Positions 1 through 5,059 of a DNA stretch of 5,975 nucleotides are shown one piece after another. The translations under genes were made by a program, and so were the position numbers. This stretch comes from JAGORY01 sp964517585 (lineage in GTDB: Bacteria > Patescibacteriota > Gracilibacteria > Peribacterales > Peribacteraceae). The DNA is taken from assembly GCA_964517585.1 (NCBI GenBank), contig CAZFCB010000054.1, forward strand, positions 1-5,975, written 5' to 3'. Position 1 is the stretch's first letter. Each line of letters starts with the position of its first letter. The notes under the pieces are model-generated. The model had not been told where the DNA came from and made no database searches. It saw only the letters and a list, made by a program, of their open reading frames with translations.

Positions 1-182
1 GACGCAAAAAGTGCACGAAGAAAAAATACTGGCAGCATCCATCGTCCCCCCCCGTATCCGACGAGGTATACTTTCACGTCTGCACGGTTCTGAAGAGCCG
101 TTACAAGCGTAGAAGCTTGCGTCTGCATACCGCCAAAACTGGAGCCGAGCGTCCGAGAAATGAAAAGAATGCGTCGTGTCAT
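1..182 (-). CDS. Glycosyltransferase family 4 (GT-B), N-terminal fragment
   Basis: This is a partial gene: only the first 60 codons lie in the window and it continues past the left edge. It starts with ATG at 182-180, overlapping the TGA stop of the upstream GT2 gene as ATGA, which is typical of translational coupling. The visible residues read MTRRILFISRTLGSSFGGMQ and continue with a helix (TQASTLVTALQ) and a strand (VKVYLVG). This beta-strand, glycine-rich loop, helix, strand order is the usual opening of GT4 (group 1) GT-B enzymes, where the N-terminal lobe binds the acceptor sugar. The enzyme probably adds a sugar to a lipid-linked or surface glycan at the cytoplasmic face of the membrane, but donor and acceptor cannot be told from this part. 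An in-frame run of eight G (46-53 on the plus strand) encodes part of GYGGGRW at residues 43-48. Family is fairly sure; specificity is unknown. Confidence 0.75.
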   Translation of the reverse strand, partial: MTRRILFISRTLGSSFGGMQTQASTLVTALQNRADVKVYLVGYGGGRWMLPVFFLRALFA

Positions 183-1096
183 GCGTGCTCTAGAAATGCA
201 GTGTCATGTTCGTGCATCAGGCGTCTATCTGCGGCATAGGACTCGGCGATAACTCCAAGAATGAGAAACTGAATACCAGCGACAGCAAACAGAATGGCAA
301 GCATCATCGAACTAAAATGAAATGTAAAATCTCGCAGCGCATAGATTGTAATCAGGCCCCCTAGTACCATGCATGCAGCAGAAAGGAGGAGAAATTTGCG
401 TAGTGGCCGGTAAAGAAACGTTGCACGAATAATGGTGCCACACGAACGAAGAATGTGATGCCGAAGCGTCCGTACAAGCTTACTTTTCCCATGTGCACGA
501 GGCCGAAAACTGACGGGAGTGTCGACAACATTGAATCCGTAAGCATCGGCTTGAATCAGCATTTCGTGTGTGTAGGTATGTCTACTCATGATCCGCAGAG
601 ACTCGCCAAGTCTCGCATTGAAGAGTCGAAATCCAGAAGATGCATCGCAAATTTTGGTAACACCCATCATACGGAGCATCAAGCTGCCGATAAGATTTCC
701 GATGCGGTTACCTGCAGGCATGTGATCACATGAGAGAATGCACCGATTACCCACAACCATATCAGCGTGCGTTCTCTGCATTTCTTGTAAGAGAATTGTT
801 AATTCTTCTGGCCTGTACTGTCCATCAGCGTCAATGGTCGCTATGAAATCGGCTTTACGTCTGAGAGCCGCTTTGAGACCTGTGCGAAATGCTGATGCAA
901 GGCCAAGTCTTTCAGGGTGAGAGATCACTGTGGCTCCGAATGAATGCGCAGCACTCACGGTGCTATCGGTACTCCCGTCATCAACAACAATGGTACGAAT
1001 GTCCGAGATGCCCAGGAGAGACTGCGGAATGTGTGACAGTACATCGCCAATACTGCTATCTTCGTTTGTTGCCGGAATAACAATGATGAGACGCAC
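179..1096 (-). CDS. Membrane-anchored family 2 glycosyltransferase (DPM1/ArnC/GtrB-like)
   Basis: This 305-residue protein is a GT-A fold glycosyltransferase. Residues 3-8 form the first strand (LIIVIP), DDGSTD at 39-44 binds the nucleotide, DAD at 89-91 is the metal-binding DxD, and DASSGFR at 151-157 matches the acceptor-side motif of polyprenyl-phosphate sugar transferases. Two hydrophobic segments (about 235-254 and 262-285) would anchor the C-terminus. Such enzymes move a sugar from a nucleotide donor to undecaprenyl phosphate or a related lipid for surface glycan or protein glycosylation; the sugar here is not determinable. The usual family opening is IPAYNE and here it is IPATNE. The start is GTG at 1096, because the ATG two bases upstream is out of frame. 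An AGGT lies about 11 nt before the GTG, a weak ribosome site. The gene is 42 bp after the PilO-like gene and overlaps the next glycosyltransferase by 4 bp, so co-transcription is likely. Confidence 0.85.
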   Translation of the reverse strand: MRLIIVIPATNEDSSIGDVLSHIPQSLLGISDIRTIVVDDGSTDSTVSAAHSFGATVISHPERLGLASAFRTGLKAALRRKADFIATIDADGQYRPEELTILLQEMQRTHADMVVGNRCILSCDHMPAGNRIGNLIGSLMLRMMGVTKICDASSGFRLFNARLGESLRIMSRHTYTHEMLIQADAYGFNVVDTPVSFRPRAHGKSKLVRTLRHHILRSCGTIIRATFLYRPLRKFLLLSAACMVLGGLITIYALRDFTFHFSSMMLAILFAVAGIQFLILGVIAESYAADRRLMHEHDTAFLEHA

Positions 1097-1138
1097 ATCG
1101 AAAGACTACCTGCACTTCACATGCTTGAGCCAGATTCG

Positions 1139-1978
1139 TTAACGACTCAACAGTGCAAATTCGACAATCCAACGATCGCCGGAACGCTGAATGTTCCGTA
1201 CTTTCATGAGTGGGATTGGCCACAAACCCTTTCCAAAGAGTCCGGAGGCAATACCGGTAAAAGCTGACCGAACATGCGTCAGCCCAGCATCGAGAAGCAT
1301 CATACGAATATCAGAAACAGCGGCTGTGGGAACATCTTCCAGCATCCGCTGCTCGCGCGCATCAGGATCCGCTGCGTACTGCATGAGATCCAGATAGAGG
1401 AAATCTTCAGCGCGTCGAAGAGAAGCAGGCGCAATGGCTTCGATCACGCGAAGAAATTCCTCCTGATCGTGAGGACTCATCGTATCTCTGACGACCAAAT
1501 CCCCTCCAAATCCCAGCACTGCAAGCATGCGAGCTGTTTTTTGGAATGATCCACGGAAGACAGCGTGAGCCGTCAGTGTCTTAAAGCTTCCTTCATCTTT
1601 CGGCTGAGAATCGAATGTGAGTTTTTCCAGAACAAAGTCACCATCTGTACTCAGGGTGCGAGCAATTTCCTGTAGAGTTTTCACCGCTCTTGGTACAGGT
1701 GAGCCATTCGTCAAAATATACACTGATGCTTGCTCTTCGTGAGCGGCACGTGCTTGTTCAGCAAAAATGCTCTCAGCTTCTACGTTTGCTGCAAGTAAGG
1801 AAACCGCTGTCTTGAGCTCCGGAAGCTGTGTCCCGATCATCACTGCCGTATCACGCTTCTGAGAGAAAAGTGCAACGTGTGATGCCAGTACTCCGCATGC
1901 ACCGATACTGAAAATGGCACCGATAATAAAACATATCACTCCACAATGCTGCCGATGTGCGCGGAAGAATTTATTCAT
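1139..1978 (-). CDS. PilO-like inner-membrane protein of a type IV pilus/type II secretion alignment complex
   Basis: This 279-residue protein has a short basic cytoplasmic N-terminus, one membrane helix at about 13-35, a helical and probably coiled-coil stretch at about 50-85, and an extracytoplasmic domain. The segment around 135-167 (LTAHAVFRGSFQKTARMLA, then a strand) resembles the ferredoxin-like domain of PilO. In type IV pili, PilO pairs with PilN in the inner membrane and links the cytoplasmic PilM to the outer assembly. The evidence is architecture and context rather than strong sequence identity: the gene overlaps the PilN-like gene by 8 bp, in the normal N-then-O order. At 279 residues it is longer than the roughly 200 typical of PilO. 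About 90 extra C-terminal residues (from about 187) have no match I recognise. No pilM, pilP or pilQ is in view. Call is moderate; a generic membrane protein remains possible. Confidence 0.6.
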   Translation of the reverse strand: MNKFFRAHRQHCGVICFIIGAIFSIGACGVLASHVALFSQKRDTAVMIGTQLPELKTAVSLLAANVEAESIFAEQARAAHEEQASVYILTNGSPVPRAVKTLQEIARTLSTDGDFVLEKLTFDSQPKDEGSFKTLTAHAVFRGSFQKTARMLAVLGFGGDLVVRDTMSPHDQEEFLRVIEAIAPASLRRAEDFLYLDLMQYAADPDAREQRMLEDVPTAAVSDIRMMLLDAGLTHVRSAFTGIASGLFGKGLWPIPLMKVRNIQRSGDRWIVEFALLSR

Positions 1979-2609
1979 GATGAAAACGTAGTGTGATCGT
2001 AAAATGAGACAATGTTCCGCCGTCTGCTAACGGATCGGAACTATATTCAGGCTCCGAGACAGAATCAAAAACGGGAATGTCACGAAGTTCATCAACAAAT
2101 GATGCCAAAATCTGCATAGACCTACCGCCTGTATCACGAGCCTGACCATCCAGTACCAGTGCATAGGATGACGCATCAAACGAGACACCGGGTAGTGCAA
2201 TAGGATCAGATGTGCCCACGCGGAAGCTACGACGAACGTCCTCGATAGACAGCATTGCTGAACCGACTGGCAACATGAGGGAACGAAGTTTTGCAACTTG
2301 CTGCAAGACGGGTGCGTCGGTATCGGCCAGAATTTTCTGACGAGCTTCCAGCAGATGAACCTGTTGCATCTTGAGACTTCTTTCTTCATCTTCCAACTCA
2401 TAAAGGCGCACTGTTTTATCTCCGACTCGAACAGGAAAACGATCCGGCGAAAAGAGGAGTGTTAGCATGAGTGCAATCAGTAAAAACGTGACGCCAAAAA
2501 TACCAACGGGAACACCGAGTCTGGAAATAGCAGGTATGAGGACAGGATCACTTGCGAGAGAAGCGACATTGTCGACCTGTTTTGGCTCAGTGGTGCGGTT
2601 CAAAGCCAT
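1971..2609 (-). CDS. PilN-like fimbrial assembly protein
   Basis: From the preferred ATG at 2609 this protein has 212 residues: a soluble N-terminal 30, one membrane helix at about 31-53, a charged coiled coil at about 66-95 (LYELEDEERSLKMQQ onward), and a C-terminal domain. That domain contains LDGQA (153-157), a helix ending FVDELRDIPVF (171-181) and a final strand FTITLRF (203-209). This pattern is the PilN/GspL-type fold seen in fimbrial assembly proteins. PilN sits in the inner membrane, binds PilM through its N-terminus and pairs with PilO. The usual PilN INLLP start motif is not visible. An upstream ATG at 2654 gives 227 residues and has AGGGGG 9 nt before it, so it cannot be excluded. 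I prefer 2609 because an extended -10 box lies inside the longer reading frame exactly 6 nt before this ATG. The gene is first in its operon and diverges from prfB. Confidence 0.65.
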   Translation of the reverse strand: MALNRTTEPKQVDNVASLASDPVLIPAISRLGVPVGIFGVTFLLIALMLTLLFSPDRFPVRVGDKTVRLYELEDEERSLKMQQVHLLEARQKILADTDAPVLQQVAKLRSLMLPVGSAMLSIEDVRRSFRVGTSDPIALPGVSFDASSYALVLDGQARDTGGRSMQILASFVDELRDIPVFDSVSEPEYSSDPLADGGTLSHFTITLRFHHE

Positions 2610-2615
2610 CAAGAC

Positions 2616-2624
2616 ATTGTAGCA
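2616..2624 (-). promoter_or_regulatory. Extended -10 promoter of the pilN-like gene
   Basis: The minus strand reads TGCTACAAT, an extended -10 (TGn plus TACAAT, 5 of 6 matches to TATAAT). Six bases separate it from the ATG at 2609, so transcription would start at about the A of the start codon, giving a leaderless mRNA. There is no convincing -35 hexamer at 16-18 bp. The function is inferred from the motif only. Confidence 0.45.
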
Positions 2625-2639
2625 GAAAAGCCATACCGG

Positions 2640-2648
2640 TGCTAGAGT
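2640..2648 (+). promoter_or_regulatory. Possible extended -10 for prfB
   Basis: TGCTAGAGT has the TGn extension and 4 of 6 matches to TATAAT. It would place the transcript start near 2655, about 20 nt before the GTG of prfB. No good -35 is seen. It lies within about 20 bp of the opposing pilN-like promoter, so the two would compete for polymerase. Weak evidence. Confidence 0.25.
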
Positions 2649-2674
2649 GGTCATAGGTCATTTCCCCCTTTCCC

Positions 2675-3764
2675 GTGGACGAGATTCTCCGCAAACTCAC
2701 CGAGCTGCTGAGTGCCGTAAATATGGGCAAGGACTCTCTTTGAGCGCCGCGGCATTCCATCACAGATTGTAGAACTTGAGACACTCACATCCGCTCCCGA
2801 TATCTGGAATGATCATCGGCGTGCGGAAGGCCTTTTTCAGAAACTCAAAGGGCTCAAGAAACAGTGGGAACCGATTGCAGAACTCGCTCAACATTCCAAG
2901 GACATGATGGACATAGCAAAGGAAAGTTCTGTCAGTGATATCCCCGCACTCGAAAAAGAATATGCAGAACTCAGCAAGCGCTGGAGTATTGCAGAAAGAG
3001 CACTGTATCTCGGAGGGAAATATGATCTTGGCAACGCCTACATCACTATTTCAGCAGGAGCAGGTGGTACGGAAGCTCAAGACTGGGCTGGGATGCTTGT
3101 CCGTATGTATCTTCGGTACGCGGAACGTAAAGAATGGAAAACGGAAACTGTAGAACGAACCGACGGGCAGGAAGCCGGCATTAAGTCGATGACGATCTAC
3201 ATTGAGGGTGACGCCGCGTACGGACATGTGAAGTGTGAACGAGGAACACATCGCTTGGTTCGCCTGTCCCCTTTCAATGCAAAGAACTTACGGCAGACGA
3301 GTTTTGCCCTCGTTGAAGTCCTTCCCGACATGTCTGGTGAACACGATATCGATATTAATGTGAGTGATCTCCGCATCGATACGTACCGCTCCGGAGGTGC
3401 CGGCGGACAACACGTCAATAAGACAGATAGCGCGGTTCGCATCACGCATATTCCTACGGGTATCGTGGTCGCATGCCAAAACGAACGATCTCAAATTCAG
3501 AACCGTGAGAGAGCTATGCACCTAATCAAGGCAAAGCTCGTTGAGCGAAAAGAAGCTGAGCAGGAAGCGGAGAAAAAACGCCTACGAGGTTCTGCAGCGA
3601 GTGCTGACTTCGGTTCGCAGATTCGAAGTTATGTCCTGCAACCATACCAGATGGTGAAAGATCTCCGAACACACTATGAAACGAGTGACACGGCAGGAGT
3701 GCTGGATGGTGACCTAGATCTGTTGATAGAGGCGGAATTGAAGAGAGAAGCGCGAGAAGTCTGA
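2675..3764 (+). CDS. prfB: Peptide chain release factor 2, expressed through a programmed +1 frameshift
   Basis: RF2 ends translation at UGA and UAA codons by hydrolysing peptidyl-tRNA in the ribosome. The gene is in two frames: GTG at 2675 through CTT at 2738-2740 (22 codons), an in-frame TGA at 2741-2743, then the +1 frame from GAG at 2742 to the TGA at 3762-3764. The joined protein has 362 residues, against about 365 in E. coli. The segment between the frameshift leucine and the conserved PDxW tryptophan is the same length as in E. coli RF2 (22 residues). The codon-recognition tripeptide SPF is at residues 198-200 and the catalytic GGQ at 243-245. SPF, rather than PxT, identifies RF2 and not RF1. 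No clear ribosome-binding site precedes the GTG; a TAG at 2654-2656 bounds the frame upstream. Reading only from ATG 2904 yields 286 residues and loses most of the N-terminal domain. The trpR-like gene follows after 15 bp. Confidence 0.93.
2729..2743 (+). promoter_or_regulatory. prfB programmed +1 frameshift site
   Basis: The site reads AAGGACTCTCTTTGA: a Shine-Dalgarno-like AAGGA, four bases, then the CTT TGA slip. In the known mechanism, scarce RF2 leaves the ribosome paused at UGA and the P-site tRNA slips from CUU to UUU, so RF2 controls its own synthesis. Here the base after UGA is G, where the classical site has C, and the internal Shine-Dalgarno is shorter than AGGGGG. Confidence 0.88.
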
Positions 3765-3770
3765 TACAAT
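3762..3770 (+). promoter_or_regulatory. Extended -10 promoter upstream of the trpR-like gene
   Basis: TGATACAAT is an extended -10 (TGn plus TACAAT) whose TGA is also the prfB stop codon. The ATG of the next gene comes 9 bases after the hexamer, so the 5' untranslated region would be only about 2-3 nt. The -35 candidate TTGAAG is 21 bp away, too far. This could give the regulator its own transcript besides readthrough from prfB. Confidence 0.4.
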
Positions 3771-3779
3771 AAGAGTTAT

Positions 3780-4058
3780 ATGAAGATTCCTCGTAAGCAC
3801 CTGCAAGATCTCTACGAGCTTCTTGCCGCACCGAAGACAGCGGCAGACGCTGAGTTGCTCATGGATGACCTCCTTACGCCACAGGAGAGAGGAAAACTCG
3901 CAGAAAGGTGGCAGCTCGTGAAACTTCTCGCTGGGGGCATGACTCAACGCAAAGTTTCTCGCACACTCAAGATTTCGATCAGTAAAGTCACCCGAGGTTC
4001 ACGGCAGCTGCAATTTGGTAGTGGAGGATTCCAGAAGTACCTGACGAAGAAAAAATAA
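3780..4058 (+). CDS. TrpR-like DNA-binding protein, YerC/YecD family
   Basis: This 92-residue all-helical protein belongs to the Trp repressor superfamily. Residues 32-50 (LTPQERGKLAERWQLVKLL) and 54-74 (MTQRKVSRTLKISISKVTRGS) line up with the TrpR region that carries TPDERE and the MSQRE...ITRGS helix-turn-helix. The HTH spans about 54-76. TrpR proteins bind palindromic operators as dimers; E. coli TrpR does so with L-tryptophan bound. YerC-type members are widespread, and their ligand and targets are mostly not established. Length fits the family (about 90-110). It starts 15 bp after prfB, with AAGAG four bases before the ATG as a weak ribosome site and an extended -10 overlapping the prfB stop. 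No trp biosynthesis genes are in view. An inverted repeat 49 bp after its stop is a possible target. The family call is strong; the regulatory role is unknown. Confidence 0.88.
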   Translation: MKIPRKHLQDLYELLAAPKTAADAELLMDDLLTPQERGKLAERWQLVKLLAGGMTQRKVSRTLKISISKVTRGSRQLQFGSGGFQKYLTKKK

Positions 4059-4106
4059 CTTGCAACAGAATCAGCTGACCGGTAATCTCTCGATCCTTAT
4101 TTGTAC

Positions 4107-4124
4107 TTATGTACCGATACATAA
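4107..4124 (+). repeat. Perfect inverted repeat just before a start codon, possible operator
   Basis: TTATGTA and TACATAA are perfect 7-bp inverted arms separated by CCGA. After two mismatched positions on each side the symmetry resumes with TGT (4102-4104) and ACA (4127-4129), so the dyad covers about 28 bp and ends on the first base of the ATG at 4129. GTAC also occurs twice (4103-4106 and 4111-4114). The right arm contains CATAAT, a -10-like hexamer. A protein bound here would block transcription or initiation of the next gene. Binding by the neighbouring TrpR-like protein is inference only. Confidence 0.4.
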
Positions 4125-4128
4125 TGAC

Positions 4129-4431
4129 ATGGCAAAATTTAACATCTCAATAAACGGCTCAACGCCTGTCTGCACAGATTGCCCGCAAATAGCTCTCATG
4201 TTCGGCTGCGCTCAGCTGGCGGATAACAATGAAAAAACGCAGCTTCGTTTACTGCTGCAACCACATCTGGATGTGCAGGCTGCAATACGAGCATTACTCA
4301 GTTCTGGTCGCACAGTTCTTTCTGATGACACTGAAACTCTTCGTGTCTGTGAGCGTATAGATGCTATGCAAAAACAGACTGTTACATGCTCTATAGGGGC
4401 TTGCACAGTCACGATAAAGTCACGACGCTAG
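4129..4431 (+). CDS. Small cysteine-containing protein of unknown function
   Basis: I do not recognise this protein. From ATG 4129 it has 100 residues with six cysteines: a CxxC pair at C15 and C18 followed by C27, then C74, C87 and C92. The middle (about 36-62) is helical, with QLRLLLQPHLDVQAAIRALL. There is no signal peptide or membrane segment. The cysteine spacing could bind zinc or an iron-sulfur cluster, but no family pattern is matched. The same frame opens at a TTG at 4060, 1 bp after the trpR-like stop, which would add 23 residues. I prefer 4129 because the added stretch contains the inverted repeat and looks non-coding. There is no Shine-Dalgarno before 4129, as for other genes here. 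It may be co-transcribed with, or controlled by, the adjacent TrpR-like regulator. Coding is likely but not proven. Confidence 0.55.
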   Translation: MAKFNISINGSTPVCTDCPQIALMFGCAQLADNNEKTQLRLLLQPHLDVQAAIRALLSSGRTVLSDDTETLRVCERIDAMQKQTVTCSIGACTVTIKSRR

Positions 4432-4455
4432 ATATGGCGGTTTGAGAGCGTGCTT

Positions 4456-4464
4456 TGCTACACT
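4456..4464 (+). promoter_or_regulatory. Extended -10 promoter of the tRNA-Ser gene
   Basis: TGCTACACT is an extended -10 box, 14 bases before the mature tRNA 5' end. Transcription would start near 4471, leaving a leader of about 8 nt for RNase P to remove. No -35 match is seen at the usual distance. It shares the TGCTACA core with the pilN-like promoter. Confidence 0.45.
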
Positions 4465-4478
4465 GCACCGGCTTCTCC

Positions 4479-4568
4479 GGAGAGGTGGCCGAGTGGTCTA
4501 TGGCGCACGACTCGAAATCGTGTAGACCCGCAAGGGTCTCGAGGGTTCGAATCCCTCCCTCTCCGCCA
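4479..4568 (+). tRNA. tRNA-Ser, anticodon CGA (reads UCG)
   Basis: The gene folds into a complete 90-nt class II cloverleaf. The acceptor stem is GGAGAGG (4479-4485) with CCTCTCC (4558-4564). The D stem is GCC/GGC. The anticodon stem CACGA/TCGTG (4506-4510, 4518-4522) closes the loop CTCGAAA with anticodon CGA at 4513-4515. A long variable arm GACCC-GCAA-GGGTC (4525-4538) is the hallmark of serine, leucine and bacterial tyrosine tRNAs; the CGA anticodon and discriminator G (4565) fix serine. The T arm is GAGGG-TTCGAAT-CCCTC (4541-4557). CCA is encoded at 4566-4568. A 10-bp palindrome TCTCCGGAGA (4474-4483) straddles the 5' end, so the leader could pair with the 5' acceptor strand before processing. 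An IS3-family element begins about 5 bp downstream. Confidence 0.97.
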
Positions 4569-4573
4569 TGATC

Positions 4574-4591
4574 TGTACCCCGAAAAGTAGA
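4574..4591 (+). repeat. IS left terminal inverted repeat (IRL)
   Basis: The left IS tip begins TGTACCCC and continues into AAAAGTAGA. The arrangement resembles IS3-family ends. It pairs imperfectly with the right end, the conserved AAGT lying 11 bases in on both sides. The outer limit is uncertain by about 5 bp. Confidence 0.5.
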
Positions 4592-4654
4592 CACAAACAA
4601 CGCCGCCATCCACTGTTTCTTTTGTTTCCTTTTATCCCTTACCAAAAGAAACGT

Positions 4655-5059
4655 ATGAGAACTACATATTCAAACGAGGACATTGCACAGCTGCAAAAGA
4701 ATCCATGTGTGTGGCATGTGAGTCGCAAAACAATCAGCTATACCTATGAATTCAAACAGCATGCTTTAGCCTTATATGCTGAGGGAATCAAACCAGATGA
4801 TATTTGGAAACAGGCTGGTTTTAATATAAGTATTTGGAAGAAGGAGTACTGTCGGCACACAATCAAAGATTGGAGAAAAATCGTTTCTAAGGGCGGACTG
4901 GATAGCCTTACGAAACCATCAGGAGTACAAGCTGATGGTGGCTATAAAAAAGCCACATCACCAGAAGTAGACCGTGTGAGGCGCCTTGAGCTTCAAGTAC
5001 GCTACCTTGAAGCTGAGAACGCTTTTTTAGCACGTCTCCGGGCCAAAAAAGCGGAGTAA
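4655..5059 (+). CDS. IS3-family transposase OrfA (HTH and leucine zipper)
   Basis: OrfA has 134 residues from ATG 4655. Residues 30-55 (TYEFKQHALALYAEGIKPDDIWKQAG) form the helix-turn-helix that recognises the IS ends. A second helical stretch with W73 (IKDWRKIVSKGGL) follows. Residues 105-130 form a leucine zipper (L111, V115, L118, L125, L128) used for multimerisation. In IS3 elements OrfA alone acts as a regulator, and the fused OrfAB is the active transposase. The frame is open back to an ATG at 4568, but that ATG uses the last base of the tRNA CCA and the extra 29 residues would encode the IS tip, so 4655 is preferred; AAAAGAAA just upstream is only a weak ribosome site. The end of orfA (5023-5059) overlaps the orfB frame and holds the predicted slippery site. 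Confidence 0.85.
   Translation: MRTTYSNEDIAQLQKNPCVWHVSRKTISYTYEFKQHALALYAEGIKPDDIWKQAGFNISIWKKEYCRHTIKDWRKIVSKGGLDSLTKPSGVQADGGYKKATSPEVDRVRRLELQVRYLEAENAFLARLRAKKAE
5023..5056 (+). promoter_or_regulatory. Predicted -1 frameshift signal joining OrfA and OrfB
   Basis: T TTT TTA (5023-5029) is a canonical X XXY YYZ heptamer in the orfA frame: GCT TTT TTA GCA. Six bases later CTCCG (5036-5040) pairs with CGGAG (5052-5056) to form a stem with an 11-base loop, at the spacing typical of stimulatory structures. The orfB frame is open from 5017, so a -1 slip here reads straight into it. A run of six A (5045-5050) lies in the same overlap but in the wrong phase for the usual A AAA AAG. Confidence 0.6.

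Noticed and set aside
455..1142. Plus-strand frames opposite the GT2 gene
   Set aside because: These are shadows of a well-supported glycosyltransferase with no protein-like features of their own.
2904..3764. prfB as a 286-residue protein starting at ATG 2904
   Set aside because: Conserved RF2 sequence (PDIWND and more) continues upstream in the same frame to the CTT TGA frameshift site, so this is an internal methionine.
3526..3831. Minus-strand frames opposite prfB and the trpR-like gene (for example 3526-3831, 3714-3947 and 3197-3445)
   Set aside because: They have no recognisable domains and lie entirely opposite well-supported genes; they are antisense shadows.
4060..4128. TTG start at 4060 for the cysteine-containing protein
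   Set aside because: The added 23 residues have no recognisable character and would put the dyad inside the coding region. It is possible but less likely than ATG 4129.
4409..4645. Minus-strand reading frame of 78 codons containing GGEGGIRTLE
   Set aside because: It is the antisense of the tRNA-Ser gene. This peptide string is a familiar false protein in databases arising from serine tRNA genes.
4568..4654. Upstream extension of orfA to the ATG at 4568
   Set aside because: Its first base is the last base of the tRNA CCA and the stretch encodes the IS tip. The 29 residues look unlike the family, and ATG 4655 fits better.
5045..5051. AAAAAAG as the IS frameshift heptamer
   Set aside because: In the orfA frame it reads AAA AAA GCG, not A AAA AAG, so double slippage would mispair at the first codon. 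It is kept only as a backup to T TTT TTA.
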